Notes: generated by a model not told the origin, from the sequence alone. A DNA stretch of 64,000 nucleotides from CAYILR01 sp964364175 (GCA_964364175.1 CAYILR010000011.1:35965-99964), one strand, 5' to 3'; shown: positions 23,332 through 32,758, counted from the first letter of the stretch. Made by a program: numbers and translations.

Positions 23332-24686
23332 CCTAGTTTATTTGATCTCTTTTTTTTTGAACTCACCAGTGAGAATTCTTTGCCTAATTTTTTGAGGATA
23401 GTGAGAGCAAAATCCAAATCCTCTTGCGAATGAGAGGCGATCACGCTCAATCGGATTCTTTGTTCATCAGCTCGCACGGCGGGAGGTTCGATCATATTGC
23501 AAAACAATCCTTCTTCGTGCAGACGTTTGCCGAGTTTGCGCGCGTCGATGGTGGCTGGCAGGTAGATGGGGATGATGGCCGAATCGGTTTTGACTTTGAA
23601 TCCGATCGAGCGCAGGCCTTCCAGCATGTATTTGATATTGTGCTGGAGCCTGGGAATCAGAGTGAGGTCTGTTTTGAGCAGCTCCAGGCCGGCGAGGATT
23701 GCAGCCACCACGGTTTGAGGAAGATGTGCTGAGAACATGTAGGAGCGTGAAAAATATCTCAGGTAGTCGATGAGCTCGCGAGATCCAGCAACGAATCCCC
23801 CGGTGACCCCAAATGTTTTGCTGAACGTGCCCATGGCTACGGTGACGTCATCTGACACGCCGAAGTGATTGGCGGTTCCTGCTCCGCAAACTCCCAGTAC
23901 GCCGGTTCCGTGGGCATCGTCGAGGCATAGGGTGGCTTTGTATTGGCGGCAGAGCTGCGCGATTTCTCGCAGCGGCGCAGAGTCGCCATCCATTGAGTAC
24001 ACGCCTTCGACTGCTACGAAAATATTCGCATCGGGTTCTAATTTTTTTGCATGGTACTTGAGGATTTTTTCCAAATGAGCCATGTCGTTGTGCCGAAAAA
24101 TCCGCGGCTGGATTTTGTGGACCGAACGAGCCAGGCGCATGCCATCAAATAGGCTGGCGTGGTGGTATTCGTCGCAAACCAAAACATCGCCGGATCTGAG
24201 GATTGCATTGATCCAGCCCAGGTTGGCCTGAAATCCGCTGGGGTAGATCAGGGCGTCTTGCTTGCCCTTGAGGCGGGCAATCTCGATTTCGAGCTGGCGG
24301 TGCAGGCTCGACATTCCGTTGAGGAGCGGGGGGCCGCCCATTCCTACGCCGTAGGTGTCGATGGCTTTTTTGACCGCTTCTTTGATTTGGGGATGATTGG
24401 CAAAACCCAGGTAGTTATTGGATCCCATCATGACCATTTTTCGGGTTTGCCCGGTCATGCTGTCTTTCACCAGGACGGTGGGACCTGTGGGGCCAATGAT
24501 TTCACGTGCGTAGAGCGCGTAGCCTTGGCCTGTGGTTCTGTGAAAATAATCGGAGAAGGGTTTCGTTCTTTCTTGAACAGTTTTGCCGGAGGATTTGATG
24601 AAGTGGTGAAGCAAGAAGTTTTCTGCGCTGGATGCAGAGTTGAGTTCGCTTGAACCCTGATCAGGTTTGTTGTTTTTAGACTTCAT
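23286..24686 (-). CDS. Alpha-oxoamine synthase (serine palmitoyltransferase / KBL / AONS family)
   Basis: About 466 residues. GSNNYLGF, YGVGMGGPPLLNGMSSLHRQLE, ALIYPSGFQANLG, CDEYHHASLFDG, LDDAHGTGVLG and MGTFSKTFGVTGGFV (PLP Lys) follow the whole alpha-oxoamine synthase fold. Such enzymes condense an amino acid with an acyl thioester with loss of CO2, as in serine palmitoyltransferase, cysteate acyltransferase, KBL or BioF. No biotin or threonine-degradation gene is nearby, while lipid genes surround it, so a long-chain base synthase is most likely. The 40-60 extra N-terminal residues are low in similarity. ATG 24686 has GGGG upstream. Confidence 0.9.
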   Translation of the reverse strand: MKSKNNKPDQGSSELNSASSAENFLLHHFIKSSGKTVQERTKPFSDYFHRTTGQGYALYAREIIGPTGPTVLVKDSMTGQTRKMVMMGSNNYLGFANHPQIKEAVKKAIDTYGVGMGGPPLLNGMSSLHRQLEIEIARLKGKQDALIYPSGFQANLGWINAILRSGDVLVCDEYHHASLFDGMRLARSVHKIQPRIFRHNDMAHLEKILKYHAKKLEPDANIFVAVEGVYSMDGDSAPLREIAQLCRQYKATLCLDDAHGTGVLGVCGAGTANHFGVSDDVTVAMGTFSKTFGVTGGFVAGSRELIDYLRYFSRSYMFSAHLPQTVVAAILAGLELLKTDLTLIPRLQHNIKYMLEGLRSIGFKVKTDSAIIPIYLPATIDARKLGKRLHEEGLFCNMIEPPAVRADEQRIRLSVIASHSQEDLDFALTILKKLGKEFSLVSSKKKRSNKLGQERPKADTSNTFLE

Positions 24687-24737
24687 GCTGCCCCGTACCC
24701 TATCATAATATAGCAATTTAGTATACTAATGATTGTG

Positions 24738-27152
24738 TTATTCAATAATTTCAACTATCCCCGTTAAACCGTTCATTTTGACCCTCTGCCCGGTTTTAAG
24801 CGTTTGGGTGGCTCCTTGCAGGTTGAGCACGGCTGGAATTCCATATTCCCTGCCGATCACAGCTGCGTGAGAAAGCAGTCCGCCCACCTCAGTAATGACT
24901 CCACTGACCAGGCCCAGGACAGGTGTCCAACCCGGATCCGTGAAGCGAGTGACCAGAATCTCCCCTTTTTGAATTTGATGGGTTTCGGAAAGTTCAGAAA
25001 TAATGCGCACAATTCCCTCGATCGTTCCTGGGCTGCATCCCGTTCCTCTCAAGATAGTTTTTCCATCCTGGCTTTCCTCCACGTAGCTCAGGGCCGAACG
25101 CTGCCTGACGCTGCCTCCGAGTTCGTCGGGTGGAGTGAGATTCTTGTAGCCCAGGTACATGAGCTTGCTGTGCTGAACGATTTCTTGGATCTGCGAGGGG
25201 GATTTTTTTTGAGTCATCCAATCCCGGACATCCTCCGTGCAAACCATGAAAATATCCGTAGGGTCGCTCAGTATCCCTGATTTTTTCCAGCGATTTCCGG
25301 CCTCCAGGGCATAGAGCCTGACGAGGTGATAGGAGCGAGTGGAAAACTCGCGCATGGACTCCCGGAGGACGAGGAATATTCGCGAAGTCTCCAATTGTTT
25401 GAGGAAGCTGTTTTTACGTAGCAGTCGTGTAAAAGCTTTGCGGTCCATGGCCTTGAGGATTTCGGATCGTTCTTTTTCGAAGGCATGATTCTGGGATTGG
25501 ATGGTGACTTCTGGGTCTCTGGGCTGCTCACCCGAGGCAAGCATCTCTGCGACGATGGCTTGGATGCGCTGAGGGGTTTCGCCCCAGCGGGGGACCGTGA
25601 TGTCCAGCTCGGCATCCCCGTGGAAGTAATGGTTTTGGATGAATTCGTTCGAGGCTTTGCTCCAATCGGAGGATTCAAAGCTGTTTTCTTTGGCCACTCG
25701 GAAAAGTTTGAGCAAGCCCTTTTGGATTTCCATGTGACTGATGTCAGACAGTCCGGTCATGAGCTGAATGGGGGAGATTTCGCGACCTGTGGCTTTGGAA
25801 ATGCTTTTAACGGTTTTCCTGAAATCATCCTGGAAATTGGAATTATTGTAAATCGTCGTGAAATAATCACACTCGGTTTGTTGATGAAAATCCAATATTT
25901 CATCCAAGAGTTTGAAGAATTCAGCGTCAGTGAGGTTTTTGAATTCTGGGATTTGTTTCAAGTATGCGGTTTCTTTTTTCAGGAACCCAGGCGCATAGGA
26001 TTGCGCAAGACGGATTTGCTTTTGGTAGTTTTTCTGCAAGGAAATCGCCACAGGAATGGCAGGGAGAATCGTCTTGGGATTGGTGGGGATCCGGATGGGG
26101 CCATCGGGACCGTAGTCTTTTTGAATGCCCAAGCTTTGATCGAAATCCTTTTCATCGAAACCTGGTATTTTTTCGAGCGCGCGTTTGATGGCGCTCGCGT
26201 TCCAGTAGGGCCTTCCGTAAAAACAACGAATATACGTATCCTGTGTATTTTTTGAAATCAGGCCCAGGGATTTCATGTATCGCGGCATGGATTCCTGAAA
26301 AGCATCCCGGTAAAGCGAATACATGAAGGGCGAACAAACACGCGCCGAAACGCCGCCATCCTTGAAGTCAGAGTTGGTGTACTCTTCGACGTCATCCCTC
26401 CATCGGATTTGTGTGATGGGACGGGATTGCAGGATCCACAATTGATCATGGGCGTCGATGGCCCACTCAATGTCCTGAGGATAGCCGTAGTGGGCCTGCA
26501 AGCGGAGGCCGAACGTGTTTAGTTCTCGGATGTTTTTCGCGGACAGACGGGAGTTTGCAACAGAGTCGGGGGCTATTTCCTCGGATTCAATGACGCTAGT
26601 CCGAGATTGAACCACGTAACGATTGGGAGAGATTTGACCCGAAACCAGCTTTTCTCCCAAGCCTTCGCAGCACTCGATCAAAGAATTTTCCTCGCGTCCC
26701 GTCAGGGGATGGATAGAAAAGTAAACGCCCGCTGTTTTTGCGGGGACCATTTTCTGCACAAGCACGCACATTTCAGCTTTTTTGGGATCGATTTTCTTGG
26801 CTTCCAAATAAGTTTGGACCTGGGGAGAAAAAACAGAATCACGGCATTTCTGTATTTTTTCGTGGCAGTCTTTTGCAGTTTCAACTTCCAAAAAAGTCAC
26901 GTACTGGCCAGCAAAGCTCGCGCCAGCGAGATCCTCCATGGTTCCGCTGGATCGAACTGCGACAGGGAATCCGCCGATTTTCTGAATCGCTTGCTCAAGA
27001 TCTTCGAGGCTGATTTTTTGCAAATCTGTTTCTGGAAAAATAACAAATCCGCGAGGGACGGGGAACTCCGCTTGAATCAGCTCGTTCAACACCTCTGCCT
27101 TGCCGCCGAGAGGTTGCTGAGGATCAGGAGTGCCCAAAAAATGAAAACTCAT
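24738..27152 (-). CDS. PEP synthase/rifampicin-phosphotransferase-like enzyme, copy 1
   Basis: 804 residues. The N-terminus is an ATP-grasp PEP/pyruvate-binding domain (LGGKAEVLNELI...PVPRGF, AVRSSGTMEDLAGASFAGQY, WILQSRPIT). The C-terminus is the swivelling phosphohistidine domain, GGLLSHAAVIGREYGIPAV with His762. There is no C-terminal PEP/pyruvate TIM barrel, so it is not a true PEP synthase but the rifampicin-phosphotransferase layout, which phosphorylates a small molecule using ATP (AMP + Pi). The substrate is unknown. Its start overlaps the stop of the aminotransferase-reductase gene (ATGA), so the two are made together. A second copy is at 37954-40251. Confidence 0.9.
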   Translation of the reverse strand: MSFHFLGTPDPQQPLGGKAEVLNELIQAEFPVPRGFVIFPETDLQKISLEDLEQAIQKIGGFPVAVRSSGTMEDLAGASFAGQYVTFLEVETAKDCHEKIQKCRDSVFSPQVQTYLEAKKIDPKKAEMCVLVQKMVPAKTAGVYFSIHPLTGREENSLIECCEGLGEKLVSGQISPNRYVVQSRTSVIESEEIAPDSVANSRLSAKNIRELNTFGLRLQAHYGYPQDIEWAIDAHDQLWILQSRPITQIRWRDDVEEYTNSDFKDGGVSARVCSPFMYSLYRDAFQESMPRYMKSLGLISKNTQDTYIRCFYGRPYWNASAIKRALEKIPGFDEKDFDQSLGIQKDYGPDGPIRIPTNPKTILPAIPVAISLQKNYQKQIRLAQSYAPGFLKKETAYLKQIPEFKNLTDAEFFKLLDEILDFHQQTECDYFTTIYNNSNFQDDFRKTVKSISKATGREISPIQLMTGLSDISHMEIQKGLLKLFRVAKENSFESSDWSKASNEFIQNHYFHGDAELDITVPRWGETPQRIQAIVAEMLASGEQPRDPEVTIQSQNHAFEKERSEILKAMDRKAFTRLLRKNSFLKQLETSRIFLVLRESMREFSTRSYHLVRLYALEAGNRWKKSGILSDPTDIFMVCTEDVRDWMTQKKSPSQIQEIVQHSKLMYLGYKNLTPPDELGGSVRQRSALSYVEESQDGKTILRGTGCSPGTIEGIVRIISELSETHQIQKGEILVTRFTDPGWTPVLGLVSGVITEVGGLLSHAAVIGREYGIPAVLNLQGATQTLKTGQRVKMNGLTGIVEIIE

Positions 27153-29725
27153 ATTCGAGTGATCCTTTTGAGAGTACCCATTCCTATGCCGACCTTTTTT
27201 GCCATTTCAAGAGTCTGAAACACGGTGGATTTCTGGAGCGTACCGATCGACAGATTTTGTGAATAGCCCAAAAGCCCTGCTGCGATGGTTTCTCCCATAC
27301 AGGCATAGGTCTCGCCCGCAGGCGTGGGCAGCCAGTCGGACTTGAGACTTTGTTCGAGAGGCAGCTTGGCGCGACCGCCTTGGTAGCAGCGAACATCTTT
27401 GCGTTCCGAGAAAACACGAGAATCAATATTGGTCGGGACAGAGACGTCCATGATGATCGCGTTTTCCTTGAGGTGTTCGGGAAAAATCACGCTCTGGGGG
27501 GAATTGGTTCCGACCACCACGATGTCGCAAGTCGTGAGCTGGGACAACTGATCAGTGACCTGCAAAGCACTGGAATCGATTTTGGAATTTTTCAGGATCG
27601 CCTGATAGGCCTCCTTGGCTTTGGGGCTGTCTTCGGTTCCTTCGCGGAAAACCAGGAGCAAATCGCGGGCGTCATCAGCAAGAATCTGAGTGACCACGTT
27701 GCAAATATTGCCAGCAGCTCCGACCACGCCAATTCGAACATCCGCAAGGGTTTTGCCTGATTCTTTGAGCAATTGAACGATGGCTTCGTGAGCGTATCCG
27801 GCGGTGAGTCCATTGCCAGTGGTCAAGGGAAGTCCTGAGCGGCGGAGTAGCAAACCGTTGTGGGTCACAATGCTGGTGTACTGCCCCAATCCCACGAAGC
27901 TCATTTTTTCTTTTGCAGCTCGTGCCGCCATGGCCTGGACTTGTTGCAGAGCAAGTCCGTCGCCACGGTAGTGACTCTGGATATAGAAATCGGAATTCAG
28001 GTAAGTGCCATAGCAGTGCAGGTGGATTTTCTCTCGATTGGTCCCCTCGAAAATCTGTTCGTGATAAATCAAAGGCCCTGCGATTCCGCCCAGCTTGTCG
28101 ACAAATCGCTTCCTGCCCTCAGGACCGATGGATCGAAAGAGCGGATCAATCAACTTGCTGTGTGTATCGTCGATGACGTGGGTGAAGAATCCGATTTTTG
28201 TGATTTCGCCGTGGTTTTTGATGGCGGGGTATTTCACATAAGACGCGCTGACGAGCTCTCGGGGTGTGAACTCCTTGGCCCAGAAATGGCGTGTGATCTC
28301 GATCAGCTTTCGTTCGTGAATCAGCCGGGAGAGTTCCTCGAGGGCGTTTAGGAAGCGCTCAGTGTTTTCTGATTTGATATAAGCGCTGGGCTCGATCCGA
28401 AGGGTGTCGGGTTTGCTGAGTGTGACGCCGCATCGGATCTGATGCCGATTGAGTAAATAGCTGGTGTAGATATAAGTCGCGAATCCCGCTTGGTAAATCG
28501 TGTAAAGAACAGTCGGAAGCGCAGCCTCAGGACTAAAATTGAACTCAACTCCAATCAGGAATCCCTGTCCTCGAACCGTGCTGATGACTCCGGGGTATTT
28601 TTTTTGAATTTCTTGGATGCGGGTTTGGACGGTTGAGAAGAAGGCTTTTCCTGCTTGTTGAATGGTTTTGTGTTCTTTTGAAAGGATTTCCAAAGTTTTG
28701 ACAGCTACTCGGGATGAGATCTCGTCCTCGGCAAAGGTCGAAGTATGAATCAGGCCAAACTGTCCTTGATATCGATCTTTTGTGACCAGCAGGGCGGATA
28801 TTTTTGACAATCCACCGCCGAGGCTTTTTCCGAACATCATATAGTCCGGCTTAATCCCTAGCGCGTGTGCGGCTACGAAACTTCCGGCCCGGAAGAGTCC
28901 GCATTGGATTTCGTCTGCAAGCAGGGGCGCATCGTGCTCGTGCGCGATGGTTTGAAGAGAGGTGGCAAATTCTGGAGTGAGGCATTGGATGCCGCCTTCT
29001 CCTTGGATGGCCTCAAAGAGGATGCCTGCGACTGCGCTGAATTCATTTTTCTTAAAATGAGTCAGCTTCTGCCGAATTTCGCCTAGAGTGTCGCTGCGTT
29101 TGACGAAGAGAGTTTCAATGGGGCTCACGGTGTACATTCCCTTGAGTTCGAGATTGGTGGTGACTGAGATCGAGCCCGCTGTTTTTCCGTGAAAGCTTCC
29201 TTCGATCGCGATCATGACGGGATTGAGCTGAGCCAGGGCGTCGACCTCAGCGCATTTTCCTTCGCGCTCCAGTTTCTCCATGACGGCGCGCCTGCGCTCC
29301 TGCCATTCCATGAGTGCATGCTTGATGGCGGCCTCGACTGCTTCGGCACCTGAGTTACACAAAGTAGCGATAAAATGACGAGGGTCATTCCCGTGCTCGT
29401 GCATCATTTTGTTGAATTGGATCGCCAGGTCGACGGCCCCTTTGCGGATTGAAGCTTGGGCGTGGACAGGAATGTTTTCGTCCAGAGCCTGCTTCATGGC
29501 TCGGATCAATTCGGGATGATTGTGCCCGAGCAGGGTCGAGCCGTAACCGCCCAAGAGGTCGACGACGGAATGGGTGGTTTTGCCATCCGTGTACTCCATC
29601 TGGTCGCCCTGGGCTGATACGTAGGTGAGGTCTAGCTTTAGAACTTTCAGGAGCTTGGCAACGCGTGGGCGGACATATTCTGCGTAGAGATCGCCCAGGT
29701 TTTCTGGATCCACGTTGTTTTTCAT
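27149..29725 (-). CDS. Fusion of class III aminotransferase and cyanobacterial-type acyl-ACP reductase
   Basis: 858 residues. Residues 1-470 are a class III PLP aminotransferase: LCNSGAEAVEAAIK, IAIEGSFHGKTAGS, LLADEIQCGLFRAG (Asp271) and FGKSLGGG (Lys300). Residues about 508-858 resemble long-chain acyl-ACP reductase (AAR): KIGFFTHVIDD, GLGQYTSIVTHNG (612-624), TTGNGLTAGYA (635-645), a Rossmann motif GVVGAAGNI, and ETYACMGETIAAG, whose Cys809 matches the catalytic Cys294 of Synechococcus AAR. Domain order suggests reduction of an acyl-ACP/CoA to an aldehyde and transamination to a long-chain amine. It leads an operon with the PEP-synthase-like gene. Confidence 0.9.
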   Translation of the reverse strand: MKNNVDPENLGDLYAEYVRPRVAKLLKVLKLDLTYVSAQGDQMEYTDGKTTHSVVDLLGGYGSTLLGHNHPELIRAMKQALDENIPVHAQASIRKGAVDLAIQFNKMMHEHGNDPRHFIATLCNSGAEAVEAAIKHALMEWQERRRAVMEKLEREGKCAEVDALAQLNPVMIAIEGSFHGKTAGSISVTTNLELKGMYTVSPIETLFVKRSDTLGEIRQKLTHFKKNEFSAVAGILFEAIQGEGGIQCLTPEFATSLQTIAHEHDAPLLADEIQCGLFRAGSFVAAHALGIKPDYMMFGKSLGGGLSKISALLVTKDRYQGQFGLIHTSTFAEDEISSRVAVKTLEILSKEHKTIQQAGKAFFSTVQTRIQEIQKKYPGVISTVRGQGFLIGVEFNFSPEAALPTVLYTIYQAGFATYIYTSYLLNRHQIRCGVTLSKPDTLRIEPSAYIKSENTERFLNALEELSRLIHERKLIEITRHFWAKEFTPRELVSASYVKYPAIKNHGEITKIGFFTHVIDDTHSKLIDPLFRSIGPEGRKRFVDKLGGIAGPLIYHEQIFEGTNREKIHLHCYGTYLNSDFYIQSHYRGDGLALQQVQAMAARAAKEKMSFVGLGQYTSIVTHNGLLLRRSGLPLTTGNGLTAGYAHEAIVQLLKESGKTLADVRIGVVGAAGNICNVVTQILADDARDLLLVFREGTEDSPKAKEAYQAILKNSKIDSSALQVTDQLSQLTTCDIVVVGTNSPQSVIFPEHLKENAIIMDVSVPTNIDSRVFSERKDVRCYQGGRAKLPLEQSLKSDWLPTPAGETYACMGETIAAGLLGYSQNLSIGTLQKSTVFQTLEMAKKVGIGMGTLKRITRI

Positions 29726-29745
29726 CTGTAGTTTATATATCTCAT

Positions 29746-29774
29746 TTGAATCATCTTGTGTAGGCTAGTATAGC
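29746..29774 (+). promoter_or_regulatory. Candidate promoter of the 29782 operon
   Basis: TTGAAT (29746-29751), 17 bases, TATAGC (29769-29774), then seven bases to ATG 29782, which would give a nearly leaderless transcript. It lies in the 56-base gap between divergent operons. Confidence 0.45.
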
Positions 29775-29781
29775 TGTCAAT

Positions 29782-31119
29782 ATGACTGTAACCGTTCACT
29801 CAGAACTGCTGTGCTTGCTGAATTTGGCCAAACCCAGGCCGCAGGATGCGAGTCGTATTTTGAGCCTAGCTCAGCAAATTGAGGATTGGGACGAGTTCTT
29901 CGAGTTGACGATCCAGAACTCTGCCCTGATCTGGACTGCTCGGCAGCTGAGGCAGATTGATTTTGATCGATCTCGGATGGAGCAAGCGCTTCAGAAAAAT
30001 GCGGATTTAGAGAGATCTTTGCTCGAAAGGGCTCAGGGCCGAAGTAGGTGGGCGGCACAATTCCTCGACGCAGCATTTAAGCAAGGAATCGAAGTCATTG
30101 TGCTCAAGGGTGGGTTGCTCGGATCGGTTTTGTATGGAGATCCGGCTTATAAAAAAATGAATGACATCGATGTGCTGGTCCAAAAGAGTGACGCGCCTCG
30201 ATTTGCACAGCTCTTGCGCGAACTGAGGTTTTCTAGCGTGGGCATGCTTTTGGGCAAGGACGAGTTTGAAGAAGATTCTCATCACTGCCCTCCGTTCGTG
30301 AGTGAGGATCTCTTGTGCATGGTGGGGATTCACTGGGGATTGACTTCGCCCTATTCGGTTTGGAAGCCGGATTACGAAGAAATCTGGAAGAATCGAGTTC
30401 CTGCCCAGGTTTCTGGAGTTTCTGCCTATCGAATGTCTTGGGAGGAGAACCTCCTTCATCTTTGCATCCATCTACCTTTCTTCAAAATTGGCGTCAGAGA
30501 ACTGGCGGATGTTTATAATTTGGTTTTGTTTGCTGAACCCAAGCTGGATTGGGCGAGGTTTGATCGGCTCGTGAGTCGCTGGAAGGCAGAAGATGCGGCC
30601 TATCGCGTGATTTCTTTGGCGAACACACTGATTGAATGCTCACCACCGCAAGAGATGCTGAATCGCTGGGAGGGGAGCGCCTCGCGCTTCACGTTATCCG
30701 ATACACAAGATCGGTTGAAGCTGGGATGCGCATTGATCTCAACCCGGTCCGTGCAAATCGGGAAAATTGAGAAGGCTTTTTCCATTTTCAGGATCACGGA
30801 GTCATATTCGGAGCGGGTCTTGGCTTGGCTGATGACGTGGAAGCTGACCTTTTGGCCTTCGTCCAAAGAACTGCCCAGGATCGTAGCTCGGTATGGAACA
30901 GGGCCTTTTGGAATTCTGGATATGATCAAAATGAGGTTATTGGCAGGGAGTTATTGCTGGCGTGCGATGGCGCGTGACTATGGCCAACTAGCACTCACCG
31001 TGATTACACTCATCAACATCGGCATTGTTTTCAGGGAGACGATTCTACGGCCGTTTCGAAAAAGCGGTGAGTCGATCCGGAAACATCCTGCTGCAAAGCT
31101 ACTGGAGGCATTGGAATGA
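29782..31119 (+). CDS. Nucleotidyltransferase family protein (NTP_transf_5-like)
   Basis: 445 residues. VIVLKGGLLGSVLYGDPAYKKMNDIDVLV contains the GGxLxxxxYgdpxxRxxxDiDlLV pattern of the uncharacterised nucleotidyltransferase family PF14907, with Asp-x-Asp metal ligands. The C-terminal half is helical with a hydrophobic stretch near 400-415. Members often sit in polysaccharide, peptide or lipid modification clusters, and their substrates are not defined. It begins a four-gene run (to 33465) with ATGA/GTGA overlaps, divergent from the aminotransferase-reductase operon. Confidence 0.82.
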   Translation: MTVTVHSELLCLLNLAKPRPQDASRILSLAQQIEDWDEFFELTIQNSALIWTARQLRQIDFDRSRMEQALQKNADLERSLLERAQGRSRWAAQFLDAAFKQGIEVIVLKGGLLGSVLYGDPAYKKMNDIDVLVQKSDAPRFAQLLRELRFSSVGMLLGKDEFEEDSHHCPPFVSEDLLCMVGIHWGLTSPYSVWKPDYEEIWKNRVPAQVSGVSAYRMSWEENLLHLCIHLPFFKIGVRELADVYNLVLFAEPKLDWARFDRLVSRWKAEDAAYRVISLANTLIECSPPQEMLNRWEGSASRFTLSDTQDRLKLGCALISTRSVQIGKIEKAFSIFRITESYSERVLAWLMTWKLTFWPSSKELPRIVARYGTGPFGILDMIKMRLLAGSYCWRAMARDYGQLALTVITLINIGIVFRETILRPFRKSGESIRKHPAAKLLEALE

Positions 31120-31910
31120 ATACCATCGAAGAGCGTCTGAGTTCACTGACGGAGGCTGGAAAAAAAATCCAGCAAAGCGTTCCTGTTGATTTTCGTGATT
31201 TGCATTCCTTGAGCGAAGACAGGCGAATCGCCTGGGCGAGTTTTCTTTGTTCGATCGCGACGACTGAGTCCATCGAGAAAATGATGATTGAGCCGATTCA
31301 GGAGGCGTTTTCTGAGTCTGATTCATGTGATGTAATTTCGGAATATCTCACGATGCATGGTGAGGATGAGCGTCGGCACTATCAGATGCTGACGGACTAT
31401 GTTCAGAAAACGTTCCAGTACGAAAAAAAACGCAGGAGTGGTTCTGATGTCGTAGTTTATGGCTTCTTGCTCCCGCAGTTTGCACGCCTGGGAAGTCTCA
31501 AACCGCTCTATTTGCTCACGCCGCTGAGATTTTATGAGGCTTTCTCGCTGGAATTTTACAAATCGCTTAAAAAGCTGGCTGCTACTGATGGATTGAACTC
31601 CCTGGTTCAGCTCATTCAAACCATCGAGAAAGATGAGTTCAGACATCTTGCAGGGTTGGAGATTCTGATGCGAGAGCACCGGGACAAGTCCGGTGATCCC
31701 AGCGCGGCAGATCTTCTGGTCATCCGATCGATGATGCAAGTTTTGCTCTTTGATATTGAAATCTCACCCTGGGCGATTCACAACCGACGAGTACGTAGAA
31801 ATGCGATGGCGATTGGGATTGATCCAGTACAAATGGGCAGAGACGCCAGGGGTGCAGCCGAGGATGCCATTCAATTCGCGAAGGGCACGAAAAAGGGCAA
31901 GAAAAAATGA
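31116..31910 (+). CDS. Ferritin-like diiron carboxylate protein, probable oxygenase
   Basis: 264 residues, mostly helical. The ligands expected for a four-helix diiron site are present: Glu51 (or Glu54), E85RRH88, Glu141/146 and E174FRH177, that is E, ExxH, E, ExxH. The pattern fits AurF-type N-oxygenases and cyanobacterial aldehyde-deformylating oxygenase, as well as ferritin-like proteins. Because an acyl-ACP reductase domain is encoded about 1.4 kb away on the other strand, a role on a fatty aldehyde or long-chain amine is possible. The C-terminus is Lys-rich. The start overlaps the previous stop (ATGA). Confidence 0.8.
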   Translation: MNTIEERLSSLTEAGKKIQQSVPVDFRDLHSLSEDRRIAWASFLCSIATTESIEKMMIEPIQEAFSESDSCDVISEYLTMHGEDERRHYQMLTDYVQKTFQYEKKRRSGSDVVVYGFLLPQFARLGSLKPLYLLTPLRFYEAFSLEFYKSLKKLAATDGLNSLVQLIQTIEKDEFRHLAGLEILMREHRDKSGDPSAADLLVIRSMMQVLLFDIEISPWAIHNRRVRRNAMAIGIDPVQMGRDARGAAEDAIQFAKGTKKGKKK

Positions 31911-32758
31911 AGATTTCTGTTTCGGGAGTGGATGGGACTGGGAAAACGAGTTTGATCGATTCGATTCAGTCTCAGTTTAAAAATCAGCCGAATCGGGTCC
32001 GTGCGTTTCGAGTTCCTCAATACCATGAAGATTCCAGTATTCCGTTTGCGGATCTGTCTGAAAAAATGGACTCCCTCGGAGTTTTTGCTGATCGGATTTC
32101 AGATCCCATTCTCAAAGTCTGCGGTTTGTTCCTGTCGATGACTTTGTTCGGAGATGTGGAAAGTCATTATGAGAAAACGTACCAACCTGAATATCTTTTT
32201 TTCGAGCGATTTGCTTTAGCAGATAGCCTGACTTATTCGAAATTTTACAAGCAGTTCATCACGGGGCCTTTGAATCGCACAAAAATCGAAGCGGCTGTTT
32301 TGAAAGAGCTGGGGCCGGATTCGATTGCGCTTTTTGAAGATTGGATTCAGGTTCTCAAGAGTAGATTGCCGAAAAACAGTCCGATCGATGCCGCGGCGAT
32401 TGATTTTTGGAGCTTGCCTTTGTTCATCAAGAGTTTGTTTGAATTGCAGCCCGCAGCTCTCATTCATCATCTGCAGGCACTCTATCAGTGTGGGTTCCCG
32501 GATCACGTGATCTTGCTCAAGGTTTCTTCGACTCGGCTGATGGAAAGAATTGCAAAAAAAGCCCAGGGTGGAACTCAGAAGGAATTACATGAGAAGCAGG
32601 GGATTTTAGAGGCGTTGCAGGGGGGGCTGGAGCAATGCAATCAGCTTTTGGTTCAGATGAACCCCAGAATTCAACTGCATGTCATCGATACCAGCCAGAT
32701 GAGCATCGAAGAAACTGCCGCGCTTTGCTTTAAAAAAGTCGGACTCAAAACCGAGTGA
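31907..32758 (+). CDS. Thymidylate-kinase-like P-loop protein, copy 1
   Basis: 283 residues. SVSGVDGTGKTSLIDSI is a P-loop of the thymidylate kinase type, and YLFFERFALADSLTYSKFY sits where dTMP kinases carry the DR[YFH]xxSxxAYQ substrate motif, here with Glu in place of Asp. At 283 residues it is longer than canonical dTMP kinases (about 210). The location inside a lipid-type cluster, with a second copy at 35414-36055, argues for a different phosphate acceptor. It overlaps both neighbours by 4 bases. Confidence 0.75.
   Translation: MKISVSGVDGTGKTSLIDSIQSQFKNQPNRVRAFRVPQYHEDSSIPFADLSEKMDSLGVFADRISDPILKVCGLFLSMTLFGDVESHYEKTYQPEYLFFERFALADSLTYSKFYKQFITGPLNRTKIEAAVLKELGPDSIALFEDWIQVLKSRLPKNSPIDAAAIDFWSLPLFIKSLFELQPAALIHHLQALYQCGFPDHVILLKVSSTRLMERIAKKAQGGTQKELHEKQGILEALQGGLEQCNQLLVQMNPRIQLHVIDTSQMSIEETAALCFKKVGLKTE

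Noticed and set aside
25485..26255. Long plus-strand open frame of 256 codons opposite the PEP-synthase-like gene
   Set aside because: It is antisense to a well-conserved coding region, has no recognisable protein motif and no ribosome site.
27149..31910. Cyanobacterial alkane synthesis (AAR plus ADO)
   Set aside because: The reductase is fused to an aminotransferase and the diiron protein shows only general ligand similarity to ADO, so an alkane product is not supported.
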